The notes: generated by a model not told the origin, from the letters alone. DNA of 64,000 nucleotides from an uncultured Atopobiaceae bacterium (GCA_944320385.1 CALUHH010000011.1:1-64000), one strand, 5' to 3'; shown: positions 24,924 through 33,673, numbered from the stretch's first letter. Translations and numbers: made by a program.

Positions 24924-26088
24924 AGCTCTGCCTCCTAAAGACGGCCGTGGCAAGGACGAGAAGGACGAGCGAGGCCGCCACGCAGACGGCGACGCGCAGG
25001 GCGAAGGGGGCGAGCGACGTGTAGAAGTAGAGCGAGTAGAACGTGTCGCAGACGAGCTTGGTGGGGTTGACCCACGCGGTCCACGGTGCGGTGCGCGCGA
25101 GCCAGTCCGAAAGCTCCAGCGCCGCGGTGCCGTAGAGACCCGCAAAGAGCGACAGGAGGCACGTGAGGCCCGTCATGATGCCGGAGCGGGCGGAGAGGTC
25201 GGCACGGATGGGCAGCGCTCCGACAAACGCGCCGATCGCGGTGGCGAGCAGCGAGCATGCGCCGACCCCCACCAGGCAGAGGCCCTCGCGCCCCGCAAAG
25301 TCCACGCCCACCACGAGGAGCAGAAACGCGAAGGCGAGCGCGAGCGCCGCAAACGATACGACCCACGCACCGGCCACGCAGCCGACGAGCTGGCGCCCGC
25401 GCGGCGTGCCCGCGACCGCGCGTCGCGCACCGAGCTCGGAGACGCAGGGCTGCGCGGAGGCCACCGCGAGCATGCCCGCCTGCGTGGCCATGAGCGTGGC
25501 CATGCCGAGAAGCGCGTAGTAGTAGCGCACGATCTCGTCGGGCGTGGCGTGGGTGACCTGAGCGCGCTCGACGCCGGCGGAGAGCCCGAGCGCCAAGGCC
25601 ACGGCGGCGGGATCGTTGAGCGTCGCCGGGTCGCGCTCGGCGACCTCTGCCATGAGCGCACCCGACTGCACATACGAGCTGGCCACGGCGTCGAGCACCG
25701 CGGCGCCCACCGATCCGGTGTCGGCAACCGTGAGATCGGGCGCGCCGTCGGCGGAGACCTCGTAATAGCCCTCGATCTCGCCAGCGGCAAGAAGATTGGC
25801 CGCCTCAGTGCTCGTCTCAACGAGCCGCAGGTCAAGAAGCTGATCGTCGCCATCGGCGGAGAGCGCCTCGAGGACCTCGGCGAAGTCGAGGGCCTCGGCG
25901 GCACCGTCCTTCTCGTCCGCCGCCTCCACGAGCGCCACGGAAATCGGGTCCGCGACGCCGTCCGTGCGCATGCCGGAGAACATGAACAGGAAGATGGTTG
26001 ACATGATGATGGGGAACGCAAGCACCCAGATGATGACCGAGGGGGCGCGAACGAGCGATTTGAGCGTCACCACAAACGAGCTTCCCAT
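24910..26088 (-). CDS. ABC-2 type permease (first subunit)
   Basis: A 392-residue ABC-2 permease with an N-terminal helix (IIWVLAFPIIMSTIFLFMFS near residue 18), an extracellular domain of about 170 residues and five C-terminal helices. TAGGGG precedes the ATG at 26088. It lies 9 bp after the ATPase gene, in the same operon and orientation as its partner permease. The two permeases share fold but little sequence, as expected for a heterodimer. Confidence 0.87.
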   Translation of the reverse strand: MGSSFVVTLKSLVRAPSVIIWVLAFPIIMSTIFLFMFSGMRTDGVADPISVALVEAADEKDGAAEALDFAEVLEALSADGDDQLLDLRLVETSTEAANLLAAGEIEGYYEVSADGAPDLTVADTGSVGAAVLDAVASSYVQSGALMAEVAERDPATLNDPAAVALALGLSAGVERAQVTHATPDEIVRYYYALLGMATLMATQAGMLAVASAQPCVSELGARRAVAGTPRGRQLVGCVAGAWVVSFAALALAFAFLLLVVGVDFAGREGLCLVGVGACSLLATAIGAFVGALPIRADLSARSGIMTGLTCLLSLFAGLYGTAALELSDWLARTAPWTAWVNPTKLVCDTFYSLYFYTSLAPFALRVAVCVAASLVLLVLATAVFRRQSYEHL

Positions 26089-26097
26089 AGCCGCCCC

Positions 26098-27060
26098 CTA
26101 GTCGCGCAGCTCGCGGCCGCAGAGCTCAAGAAAGACGTCGTTGAGGGTAGGCGGCTCGCACATCACACGCCCCAGGCGCACGCCTGCGCCCGCAAGCGCA
26201 CCGAGGACGTCGGTGAGGTTGTGGGGGCTCGGCTCGCAGGTCACCAGCAGCGTGCCATCCGAGAGCTCGGCCGAGCGCACGTGCGAGAGGCCGCGCAGGC
26301 GCTCGAGCGTGCCTTCGGGCAGCTCGCCTACCTCGGCCGTGATCTTCTCGCCAAGGCTGATCATGCGCTTGAGCTCGTCGGCGGTGCCCTGCGCCACCGC
26401 CCGCCCGCGGTCGCAGATCATGATGCGACCGCAGATCTGCTCGACCTCCTCCATGTAGTGGCTCGTGTAGACCACCGTGGCCCCCTCGTCGCGCAGGCGG
26501 CAGATGCCGTCCAGGATGTTGGCGCGGCTCTGCGGGTCAACGGCGACGGTGGGCTCGTCGAAGAAGATGAGCTCCGGGCGGTGCGCGATCCCGCAGGCGA
26601 TGTTGAGCCGTCGCGCCAGACCGCCGGAGAGCTTGCCCGGGCGAAAGCGCACGTAGTCGCCGAGGCCCACAAAGTCAATCGCCTCGTCCACGAGCTGGCG
26701 GCGCCGACGGCGGTCGCGCACGTAGAGCGCGCAGAAGGCGTCCACGTTCTCGCGCACGGTGAGCTCGTCGAAGACGGCCACCTGCTGCGGGACCACGCCC
26801 ACTCGCGTCTTGAGGTCGTAGCGGTTCGGCGCCATCGACTCGCCGAAGAGCTCGATGGTGCCTCGGTCGTAGGAGAGCAACTGGAGGATGCAGTTGATTG
26901 CCGTGGTCTTGCCCGAGCCGTTGGGGCCCAGGAGGCCAAAGATCTCCCCCTTGCGCACGGAGAGGTCCAGGTGATCGAGCGCGACGAGCTCGCGATAGCG
27001 CTTGACGAGACCCGTGACGCGGACGACGTCTTGCGATGGTGCGGTCTGCGTGTGTGACAT
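26098..27060 (-). CDS. ABC transporter ATPase, DrrA/LnrL type
   Basis: A 320-residue ATPase driving the two ABC-2 permeases. Walker A GPNGSGKTT is near residue 44, Q-loop GVVPQQVAVFDEL near 88, signature LSGGLARRLN near 142, Walker B ELIFFDEPTVAVDP near 160 and H-loop TSHYMEE near 196; a C-terminal domain of about 90 residues follows, as in DrrA-like exporters. It is the first gene of a five-gene operon that also encodes its own two-component system. The upstream gap to the divergent DUF2252 gene must hold both promoters. Confidence 0.92.
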   Translation of the reverse strand: MSHTQTAPSQDVVRVTGLVKRYRELVALDHLDLSVRKGEIFGLLGPNGSGKTTAINCILQLLSYDRGTIELFGESMAPNRYDLKTRVGVVPQQVAVFDELTVRENVDAFCALYVRDRRRRRQLVDEAIDFVGLGDYVRFRPGKLSGGLARRLNIACGIAHRPELIFFDEPTVAVDPQSRANILDGICRLRDEGATVVYTSHYMEEVEQICGRIMICDRGRAVAQGTADELKRMISLGEKITAEVGELPEGTLERLRGLSHVRSAELSDGTLLVTCEPSPHNLTDVLGALAGAGVRLGRVMCEPPTLNDVFLELCGRELRD

Positions 27061-27195
27061 GGCGGCCCCTTTCCCTTGGCGCCATTGTCACAGGCTGCCC
27101 GCGCACGCGGAAGTGAGTTTTGTCACGAGTGAGGCCCCGCGCGCAAAGGGCCCTCCGTGCGATAATCTGGAGTCACGTCACACGAAAGGACTTGC

Positions 27196-28620
27196 ATGGA
27201 CGAGCTCGAAGAGGTAGAGAAGAACGCCGCGCCCAGCTCGCAGGCGGTGCTCTACCGTCCCGCGCCCACCGTCGAGGAGCGCCGGGCCGCCGGGCTCGCC
27301 GCACGCGAAGCCTGCCCGATCGAGACGCTCGGCGCCTGGGAGCCGCGTACGTCCAGCGAGCCGGCGATCGGCCTCATCGAGCAGCAGTCCGTCACGCGCG
27401 ACCCGAGCCTCGTGCCGCTGCGCTACGAGCGCATGGGCGTCTCGCCGTTCACGTTCTACCGCGGCAGCGCCGTCATCATGGCCGCCGACCTCGCCACGAT
27501 GCCCGTCACCGGCATCGAGGTCCAGTGCATCGGAGACGCGCACGTCGGCAACTTCGGCATCTTCATGAGCCACACGCGCCACCTCGTCTTTGACGTCAAC
27601 GACTTCGACGAGACCGCGCCCGGGCCCTGGGAGTGGGACGTCATGCGCCTCGTGGCGAGCATCGAGATCTGCGGGCGCGACCGCGGCTTCTCCAAGGCCG
27701 ACCGCCGCGACGCCGTGCGCGCCTGCGCCAAGCAGTATCGTCGCGCGATGGCCCACTTTGCGGAGAAGGGCGAGCTCGACGTCTGGCATGCCCATCTCGA
27801 CGTCGAGCGCATGCTCGACGAGTTCGAGCTCGACGGCAAGACCGGGCGGACCATCCGCAAGGCCGTGGAGAAGGCGCGCGAGAAGGACAGCGCACGCGCG
27901 GCCGACCGCCTCACCGTGCGCGACGGGGGACGCCTGCGCTTTGACACCCGCCCGCCCGAGCTGGTGCCGCTCTCTGAGCTCTCCGCCGAGCAGGGCTACG
28001 ACGCGTCCCGGCTCAGCCACGCGCTGCGTGGCCTCCTGGACGCCTACTTTGGGAGCATCCCCCGCGACCGCCGCGTTCTTCTCGGCCACTACCGCCTGCA
28101 GGACGCCGCGCGCAAGGTCGTGGGCGTGGGCTCGGTGGGACGCCGCGCCTGGATCGCGCTGCTCACGGGCCGTGACGAGGACGACCCGCTGGTTCTTCAG
28201 GTCAAGGAGGCCGAGGAGTCCGTCGTGGAGCGCTACTGGCGGCCGAGCGGCTTTGCGAGCCACGGCGAGCGCGTGGTGGAGGGCCAGCGCCTCGTGCAGT
28301 CCACGAGCGACTTTTTGCTGGGCTGGACGAGCGTGCCCACGACGGGCGGCGGCACGCGCGACTACTACGTGCGCCAGCTCTGGAACGGCAAGGGCTCGAT
28401 CGACCTCGCCGCGGTGGGCCCGGAGAGCCTCGAGAACGTCGCGCGGCTCTGCGCGTGGTCGCTCGCGCACGCGCACGCCCGCACCGGCGACGAGGTCGCC
28501 ATTGCTGCGTACCTCGACGACGGCCACGCCTTCGAGGACGCCATGTGGGACTTCGCCCGCGCCTACGCCGACCAGAACGAGGCCGACTACCAGGCGTTCA
28601 TTGAGCGAATTAACTCGTAG
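27196..28620 (+). CDS. DUF2252 family protein
   Basis: A 474-residue protein of the DUF2252 family, common in actinobacteria. It has kinase-like features: CIGDAHVGNFGIF near residue 114 and FDVNDFDETAPGPWEWDV near 134 resemble the catalytic HGDxHxxN and metal-binding D loops of aminoglycoside-phosphotransferase-like folds, so a small-molecule or protein kinase activity is plausible but unproven. GAAAGGA precedes the ATG. It stands alone, divergent from the ABC operon and convergent with the DUF1016 gene; a short hairpin (CGCGGGATACCCCGCG) separates the latter. Confidence 0.88.
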   Translation: MDELEEVEKNAAPSSQAVLYRPAPTVEERRAAGLAAREACPIETLGAWEPRTSSEPAIGLIEQQSVTRDPSLVPLRYERMGVSPFTFYRGSAVIMAADLATMPVTGIEVQCIGDAHVGNFGIFMSHTRHLVFDVNDFDETAPGPWEWDVMRLVASIEICGRDRGFSKADRRDAVRACAKQYRRAMAHFAEKGELDVWHAHLDVERMLDEFELDGKTGRTIRKAVEKAREKDSARAADRLTVRDGGRLRFDTRPPELVPLSELSAEQGYDASRLSHALRGLLDAYFGSIPRDRRVLLGHYRLQDAARKVVGVGSVGRRAWIALLTGRDEDDPLVLQVKEAEESVVERYWRPSGFASHGERVVEGQRLVQSTSDFLLGWTSVPTTGGGTRDYYVRQLWNGKGSIDLAAVGPESLENVARLCAWSLAHAHARTGDEVAIAAYLDDGHAFEDAMWDFARAYADQNEADYQAFIERINS

Positions 28621-28693
28621 CTGCCAGACTTCCAATGACGTTTAACGGCATGCCATTCTTTCGGGACGCCAGAATAGCGCGGGATACCCCGCG

Positions 28694-29701
28694 TCAAACG
28701 CGACTTGCGATGTCCTCCGGCGTCGGAAGGACTCCGCGCATCTCCTCGGGGAGCTCGTCCGCGGTTCTGTACTCGCTCACCCCGATGGGGGCTGACGCGC
28801 TGCGCAGAGAGTACTCGACGATGGTGTTGTCCTTCGTCTTGCAGAGCAGGAGGCCGACGGTGGGACCGTCATGCTCGTTGCGGAGCAGGTCGTCAACAGC
28901 GGCGACGTAGAACCCGAGCTTTCCTGTGTACTCCGGACGGAACTCGCCCGCCTTGAGCTCTATGACGAAGTAGCGCGCCAGCCTCGTGTTGTAGAAGAGG
29001 AGGTCGATGTAGAAGTCCTTGCCGGAAACCGCTAGGTGATACTGCCTGCCCATGAACGCGAAGCCGGTGCCCAGCTCGAGGAGCAGCCCCGTGATGTTCC
29101 TAACCATCTCGTCCTCGAGTGTCTTCTCCTCGACGCCCTCGTCCGCGGTTACGAAGTCGAAGATGTAGGGGTCCTTGAGAGCCTCCTGAACCATCTCGCT
29201 GTCCGCCGGCGGGAGCATGCGGTCGAAGTTGGTGACTTTCTGGACCTCGGATTGGCGCTCGAACAATCCGGTGGACACCTGATGCATGAGCGTCGCGCGG
29301 CTCCAGCCATGTTCGGCCGCCTTCCTCATGTACCAGTCTCGCCTGTCCCGGTCCCCGACCTTGTCAAACAGATACATCGTATGACCCCAGGGAATTTGTG
29401 CAGCAAGCTGCTGCACAAATTCGAGGTCGTACTCACGCGCAAGTCGAAGCATGTACTTGAGGTTGCGAACCGAGAAACCCTTGATGCCTGGATACGTGAG
29501 CCTGATGTCACCAGACAGCGAGTCGATGAAGCGATTGCCCCACTCGGAGTGCTCGTCGATGAGCTTGCCGATCCTCCAGTACATGCAGACAACCTCGCTG
29601 TTGACAGCCAACACGGCGCGCGACCTCGCCCCGGAGATCTCTCGCTTAACGCGCTCGAGCGTCTCCATGTAGCTTGCATCGTTGCACAGCAGCTCATCCA
29701 T
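28694..29701 (-). CDS. DUF1016/YhcG-type PD-(D/E)XK nuclease
   Basis: A 335-residue protein with the family's N-terminal DUF1016_N domain (YWRIGKLIDE near residue 46; VQQLAAQIPWGH near 101) and C-terminal nuclease domain (FYIDLLFYNTRLARYFVIELKAGEF near 233), which carries the expected D...ExK residues. Relatives bind DNA and occur in defence islands and beside restriction systems. GGAGA lies 4 nt before the ATG. The next minus-strand genes upstream are a PIN toxin and its antitoxin. A perfect 31-bp palindrome (29392-29422) lies within the coding sequence without disturbing the motif. Confidence 0.88.
   Translation of the reverse strand: MDELLCNDASYMETLERVKREISGARSRAVLAVNSEVVCMYWRIGKLIDEHSEWGNRFIDSLSGDIRLTYPGIKGFSVRNLKYMLRLAREYDLEFVQQLAAQIPWGHTMYLFDKVGDRDRRDWYMRKAAEHGWSRATLMHQVSTGLFERQSEVQKVTNFDRMLPPADSEMVQEALKDPYIFDFVTADEGVEEKTLEDEMVRNITGLLLELGTGFAFMGRQYHLAVSGKDFYIDLLFYNTRLARYFVIELKAGEFRPEYTGKLGFYVAAVDDLLRNEHDGPTVGLLLCKTKDNTIVEYSLRSASAPIGVSEYRTADELPEEMRGVLPTPEDIASRV
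29392..29422. repeat. Perfect palindrome inside the DUF1016 gene
   Basis: Arms GAATTTGTGCAGCA and TGCTGCACAAATTC flank AGC. It encodes the conserved EFVQQLAAQI, so it is either chance codon choice or a selected structure. Confidence 0.75.
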
Positions 29702-29709
29702 GGCGTCTC

Positions 29710-30138
29710 CTACCCAAAGGTCTCGAGGTACTCCGCGCAGGTCATGGCGCGAACCTTGGAACGCTTGAACGCCGCCGCGTCGCGCGTGAGGATGACGTCA
29801 ACGTCATTGAGCTCGGCACAGGCGCGGATGAGGCCATCCTCAAAGTCCGGCTCTCCGCAGCCGAGCGAGAGCTCGCACTCCTCCGCACCCATCGGCGCGA
29901 TAACGAGCAGCTCGCGCAACCACTCGATTGATCTTCTCGCCTGCGCCTCGTCGTACTGTCGCTGCAGCACGTAATACGCATCCTTGAGCGACTCCACGGC
30001 AACAAGCCCCAGGTCTCCCCCACCGTTGCAACGGCGAAGGACCTCGCATGCCTCCGCCGACTGAGGTCGCTCCCTGCAAATCGCGTCGAGAAGAACGTTG
30101 GTGTCGAAGAGCAGCCTCCTGCTGTTAAAGTCACGCAT
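29710..30138 (-). CDS. PIN-domain toxin
   Basis: A 142-residue PIN-domain ribonuclease, the probable toxin of the pair with the antitoxin upstream. Acidic metal-binding residues are visible: LLFDTNVLLDA (first Asp), VAVESLKDAYYVL (Glu), and DFEDGLIRACAELNDVDVILTRD (Asp pair). The ATG at 30138 overlaps the antitoxin stop by 8 nt; a TTG four codons earlier is an alternative. PIN toxins usually cleave tRNA or other RNA when the antitoxin is degraded. Confidence 0.85.
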   Translation of the reverse strand: MRDFNSRRLLFDTNVLLDAICRERPQSAEACEVLRRCNGGGDLGLVAVESLKDAYYVLQRQYDEAQARRSIEWLRELLVIAPMGAEECELSLGCGEPDFEDGLIRACAELNDVDVILTRDAAAFKRSKVRAMTCAEYLETFG

Positions 30139-30412
30139 AGCGACTCGCAATCATGTCGCGCATCTGTTCCTTGGTGAGGCTCACCAGCCACGGCTCGGCC
30201 TTGGGAAGGCTCTCCCTGAACTCCATGAAGCGCTCCCAGGCACCACGGGGCTCTTCCGCCGGCACTGCCTCCGGCACCTCGCCCGTGCGCGCGATGCTCT
30301 CCCAGACCACCTTGATGACCTCGGCCGGCGTGGACCCCGCCGCGCGGATGTAAGCGTCCGCACGCTGACGGATCTTCTCGTCCACGCGCCCGGAAACGAC
30401 TGAGGTTGCCAT
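30131..30412 (-). CDS. RelB/DinJ-type antitoxin
   Basis: A 93-residue antitoxin. MATSVVSGRVDEKIRQRADA begins the ribbon-helix-helix, followed by STPAEVIKVVWESIARTGEV, typical of RelB/DinJ; the C-terminal half should bind the PIN toxin. AAGGAGG lies 5 nt before the ATG at 30412. It is the first gene of the pair. The perfect dyad TGTAGACGTGTCTACA just upstream is the likely autoregulatory operator. RelB-like antitoxins usually pair with RelE toxins, so pairing with PIN is a mixed-type module. Confidence 0.85.
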   Translation of the reverse strand: MATSVVSGRVDEKIRQRADAYIRAAGSTPAEVIKVVWESIARTGEVPEAVPAEEPRGAWERFMEFRESLPKAEPWLVSLTKEQMRDMIASRYA

Positions 30413-30424
30413 GCGAGCCTCCTT

Positions 30425-30440
30425 TGTAGACGTGTCTACA
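30425..30440. promoter_or_regulatory. Operator of the RelB-PIN locus
   Basis: A perfect 16-bp palindrome TGTAGACGTGTCTACA ending about 12 nt before the antitoxin start. On the minus strand a TACAAT -10 element ends where the dyad begins, so antitoxin binding would block the promoter. Confidence 0.7.
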
Positions 30441-30483
30441 TTGTAGCAGAGAGAGCGTACAGGCACCTCACGCGACACGAAAG

Positions 30484-30530
30484 AAGTCAACGTAAGTCAA
30501 ACAAGTCAACGAAAGTCAAAGAAATCAAAG
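30484..30530. repeat. Short AAGTCAA tandem run
   Basis: GTCAA occurs four times at roughly 10-bp spacing (AAGTCAACG, AAGTCAAAC, AAGTCAACG, AAGTCAAAG), followed by a degenerate ATCAAAG. It is AT-rich relative to its surroundings. No function assigned; it borders the relic-gene region. Confidence 0.6.
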
Positions 30531-30542
30531 AACTGGGTATAG

Positions 30543-30638
30543 CGCCTGCTCGAGGCTGGTGTAATAGAGGAGCCCCGACCGGGCGTCTTCAAGTTCGCCC
30601 TCCCGGGGTTTAGGGAGTATCTGCTCGAACACGCATAG
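30543..30638 (+). pseudogene. C-terminal fragment of an AAA-type ATP-binding protein
   Basis: A 31-codon open stretch ending in TAG that reads RLLEAGVIEEPRPGVFKFAL then PGFREYLLEHA. This matches the winged-helix end of archaeal-type AAA ATPases (KGLV...F.LP.F..Y). No upstream part exists. Confidence 0.45.
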
Positions 30639-30668
30639 GCAACCACTCGGTCGCCCTGACTCATATGA

Positions 30669-31046
30669 CCTCATCCCCTTCCCGTCCGAGAAGGAGCGCT
30701 GGGCGAGAAGGACTTCTTCGTCCTCACCACCAACGTGGACCACTGCTTCCAGCGCGCGGACGACACGCTCGTAGAGGACGAGGGCTGGCACGCCGCCGCA
30801 GCCCGCTACCAGGACTTCGTTCGCCGTCACCGGGGCTCGCGCCTGCTGCTCTTGGAGATTGGCGCAGGCGGCAACACCCCCGTCATCATAAAATACCCCT
30901 TCTGGCAGATGGCGGCCGAGAACCCGCGTGCCACCTACGCCTGCGTGAGCCTCGGCGAGGCCATGGCGCCCGCGGAGATTTCCGAGCGGAGCGTCCTTCT
31001 CGACATGGGCGCGGCAAATACGATCGAAGCACTACTCAAACAATAG
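30669..31046 (+). pseudogene. Truncated SIR2-family protein
   Basis: The frame reads EKDFFVLTTNVDHCFQRA, the SIR2/sirtuin NAD-binding TTNVD region, continuing through LLLLEIGAGGNTPVIIKYPF and SLGEAMAPAEI to a TAG. The glycine-rich N-terminus and the zinc-ribbon middle expected between these parts are missing, and there is no credible start. It is therefore a deletion derivative, not a working deacetylase. Confidence 0.6.
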
Positions 31047-31050
31047 GGGC

Positions 31051-31284
31051 ATGCCAGTTGAGCTTCCTGACGAAAGGTGGGGCGCTATCGAGGTGAAGCT
31101 GAGCGAGGAGAAGGTGCCAGCAGCAGAGCGCAACCTCCTCAGGCTGCGCGACAAGATTGCACGTAACCCCGCCGCACGTAACGCGAATCCCTCGTTCCTT
31201 GCGGTCCTTGTTGGCAAGGCGTCCTTCTGCAGAAGGACGCCCAACGGAGTGTTTGTTGTCCCCATTACCGAGCTGGGGGCATGA
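31051..31284 (+). pseudogene. C-terminal fragment of a DUF4143 ATPase
   Basis: A 77-codon frame reading RWGAIEVKLSEEKVPAAERN, LLRLRDKI, PSFLAVLVGKASFCRR and NGVFVVPITELGA. This is the PD-(D/E)XK-like C-terminal end (EVKL) of ATPases such as the intact DUF4143 gene type; the AAA domain is absent. It is adjacent to the SIR2 relic on the same strand and lacks a ribosome site. Confidence 0.6.
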
Positions 31285-31323
31285 GGCAATAGCCCACGAG
31301 GCACGGTGTCTCGCGCGGGCGCG

Positions 31324-32355
31324 TCACTCTTCCCGGCCGAACGCCTCCCAGAGCAGCGTCACGATGCCGCAGACGAGACCACCCACCGGCCAGGCTACCC
31401 AGAACCACATGGCCGAGGTGCCCTCCGGGGTCCAGGAGTCCATGTTTGGCGCCGAGAACACCGGCGCAAAGAGAAGCGCCAGGCCCACAATCGTGGCCAC
31501 GATCATGATGACGCCGCACACCGCGCCGAGCTTCTTGCCACGCCGCTTCTGGGCGAGAAGAGCCTCGCGCCGGGCCTCGTCCAGCTCTGCGGATACGATG
31601 TCTTCTACCTCGAGATCCTCGGCGATGGAGCGGTTGTACTCCTCGACGTTGACCCGCCCGAGCAGCATGCCGCCGCGCACGATCCACCACACGCCCAGGG
31701 CGATGAAGAACATGAGCAGGAAGAGCCCCCAGTTCTCCGCCGTCCTCTCGAGCATGAGCAGGCAGCCGATGCCCGCGAAGATGAGCGCGAGGCCGGCGAT
31801 GAGCGAAGCTGAGAACTGCCGGCGGGCGGCGGCGCGGTCCTCGTCGGTGTAGAAGTCCTCCACGTAGGGGTGCGCCTTCTGGAACGCCGTGTGCTCCATG
31901 CCCGCGGGCACGAGAAACGCGAGGCCCGCGAGGATGCCCACGAGCACGATGATCACGAAGAGGCCGTCGCGCCCGTTCCAGGACGCCAGCTCGACGGCAC
32001 CCTCAAAGAGCAGGCCGAGCGCGATGCCCAGGAGGATGAGGGCCACGCCGGTGGGGACCTTGAGCGCCATCATGCGCTGGTGCTCCTCGTACCCGCAGAC
32101 GTCGGTGGGCGGGCCGGCGGGAATGGGGGCCGCCGTCGCAGGCGCGGCGCGGCCGGTGAGGTCGCCCGTCACGAGCTCGTCGAGCGTGCAGTCGAAGATC
32201 TCGCACATCTTGAGCAGCTTGTCCATCTCCGGCTGGCTCTTCTCGGCCTCCCACTTCGTGACGCTCTGGCGTGAGACGCCGAGCAGCATGGCCAGCTGCT
32301 CCTGGGTCATGTTGCGCTCTGCGCGCAGGTGCTGGAGGTTGTCGCGAAAGCTCAT
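31324..32355 (-). CDS. XRE-family regulator with membrane domain
   Basis: A 343-residue protein. Residues 1-62 are a Cro/CI helix-turn-helix (MTQEQLAMLLGVSRQSVTKWEAEKSQPE region); from about 95 onward there are six or so hydrophobic helices (VALILLGIALGLLF, GLFVIIVLVGILAGLAFLV) and a charged loop between. Membrane-bound XRE proteins of this type are common in Coriobacteriia and Firmicutes and may sense envelope state. The ATG at 32355 sits beyond a short CGAAGAAGGGCAG-like leader. Function unknown. Confidence 0.85.
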   Translation of the reverse strand: MSFRDNLQHLRAERNMTQEQLAMLLGVSRQSVTKWEAEKSQPEMDKLLKMCEIFDCTLDELVTGDLTGRAAPATAAPIPAGPPTDVCGYEEHQRMMALKVPTGVALILLGIALGLLFEGAVELASWNGRDGLFVIIVLVGILAGLAFLVPAGMEHTAFQKAHPYVEDFYTDEDRAAARRQFSASLIAGLALIFAGIGCLLMLERTAENWGLFLLMFFIALGVWWIVRGGMLLGRVNVEEYNRSIAEDLEVEDIVSAELDEARREALLAQKRRGKKLGAVCGVIMIVATIVGLALLFAPVFSAPNMDSWTPEGTSAMWFWVAWPVGGLVCGIVTLLWEAFGREE

Positions 32356-32589
32356 GGTCTGCCCTTCTTCGGGGGTGTGCGCTGTCTGCCGGCACCCCTA
32401 GTCTGCGGGCGCGCACGGCGCAATTCTACCAACCAGCGGTGCGCAATTTGGCCGATTTTGCGGCAACCAGAAGGCGCCTGCAGGTTGCGCGCCGCAGGTA
32501 GAGGAGCCTAAACATCCGCTGGTCACTCACAAACTCACAAGTTTCTCGCTCATGCCGCTAGCTTGGGGGAAGAGACAACGAAATCGTCT

Positions 32590-32650
32590 GTCTTTCAGTT
32601 ATACCTGAAAGACAGCACTTCAGATACGCATCTTTCGGGCATAACTGAAA
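32590..32650. promoter_or_regulatory. Two TTTCAG-N6-CTGAAA operators without an adjacent gene start
   Basis: TTTCAGTTATACCTGAAA (32593-32610, extendable to 9-bp arms) and TTTCGGGCATAACTGAAA (32633-32650). A matching dyad, TTTCAGGTATACTCGAAA, precedes the DUF4143 ATPase at 57484. Here only the 3' end of an AraC gene follows, so this looks like an orphan promoter. The remaining 32356-32589 holds nothing I can support. Confidence 0.6.
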
Positions 32651-32686
32651 CTATCCTTTCCATAGCTCAAAAGCGACTGCCCTCGT

Positions 32687-33547
32687 TCACGCCTTGCGGC
32701 GCACGGGCACCCAGATCTCGCTGTAGGCGGTACCGTCGTCGCGAACGTCGCTGAACGAGAGCATGCGGAAGCCGTCGAGCTCGTAGGGCACCTCGGCGAG
32801 CCACTCGGCATAGATGCGGGCGGTCGTCTGCTGCATGGTCTCGGGATGGGGGCCGTCGTTGGGAAAGACCGCCCAGGTGAGCGCCGGCACCTCCACGAGC
32901 GCGAGCCCCTCCCTGGCCGCGCGCGCCGTAGTGGGCACGCCGATGAGGTGCGTGAGCTCGCCCGCCTCCTCCTGGAAGTTGGTGTCCGGGTTCCAGGAGG
33001 CGTTCACCACGCGACGCGGCTCCGTGTCCATCAGGCGGTGCATCTCGGCGCGCTGCACCTCCGTGATACTGCGCGCGAGCTCCGCGATCGCGGGGTTCTC
33101 GCCCTCGAACTGCATCGGCACGCGCGCCGCGACGCCAGCAAGGCGAAACTCGCCCTTCTCGACGATGCGATACTCCATGAGATGACCTCCCTTTACATCA
33201 ACCGCGATATGCAGAGGTGAGCGCATGTGCGAACCAAGCCGTGCGACGTCCGAAGGAAGTGTGCCGCACCAAGAGCGAAACGCCCGCGAGAAGCCCTCGA
33301 TCGACTCGTAGCCATAGCGAAACGCGATCTCGGTGACGGAGGCGCCGGCCATGAGGTCAGATGCCGCCGCGGAAAGACGTCGTTCGCGGATGTAGCGCGA
33401 TGGCGTCATGCCGGCAATCAGCAGGAAGGCCGCGCGCAGCTGCTCCGCGGTGACACCGGCCGCCCGGGCGACCTCCTCGGTCGTGGGAGCATCTGTCAGA
33501 TGGCGCTCGATATAGTCGAGCGCCTGTTCAAGATACGAACCCGGCAT
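32687..33547 (-). CDS. AraC-family regulator with GyrI-like effector domain
   Basis: A 286-residue regulator. Residues about 5-105 form two AraC helix-turn-helix motifs (EEVARAAGVTAEQLRAAFLL; VTEIAFRYGYESIEGFSRAF). Residues about 125-286 are a GyrI-like/AraC_E_bind domain that binds small hydrophobic compounds (MEYRIVEKGEFRLAGVAARV ... SEIWVPVRRKA), as in Rob- and BmrR-like proteins. AGGAGG lies 10 nt before the ATG at 33547. Likely responds to a drug or metabolite; no efflux gene is next to it. Divergent from the lipoprotein gene. Confidence 0.9.
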   Translation of the reverse strand: MPGSYLEQALDYIERHLTDAPTTEEVARAAGVTAEQLRAAFLLIAGMTPSRYIRERRLSAAASDLMAGASVTEIAFRYGYESIEGFSRAFRSWCGTLPSDVARLGSHMRSPLHIAVDVKGGHLMEYRIVEKGEFRLAGVAARVPMQFEGENPAIAELARSITEVQRAEMHRLMDTEPRRVVNASWNPDTNFQEEAGELTHLIGVPTTARAAREGLALVEVPALTWAVFPNDGPHPETMQQTTARIYAEWLAEVPYELDGFRMLSFSDVRDDGTAYSEIWVPVRRKA

Positions 33548-33673
33548 CCTCTCACCCCCTCCTGCGAAATTGTACGTTGCAGCACCCAGTCGTGCCCGAC
33601 GGTTAGTCGGGAACTTTGTCGGCCGCAATGAGACGACCATCTTTCCACCTGGGTAAGCTGACGGCAACAGCAT

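Noticed and set aside
23721..25145. Longer start for the second permease
   Set aside because: The extension overlaps the first permease for more than 200 nt, whereas ATG 24923 has AGGAGG.
30484..30530. GTCAA tandem run as a CRISPR array
   Set aside because: Units are only about 10 bp with no spacer-sized gaps and no cas genes nearby.
30669..31046. A functional sirtuin
   Set aside because: The NAD-binding N-terminus and zinc-binding middle are missing and there is no start.
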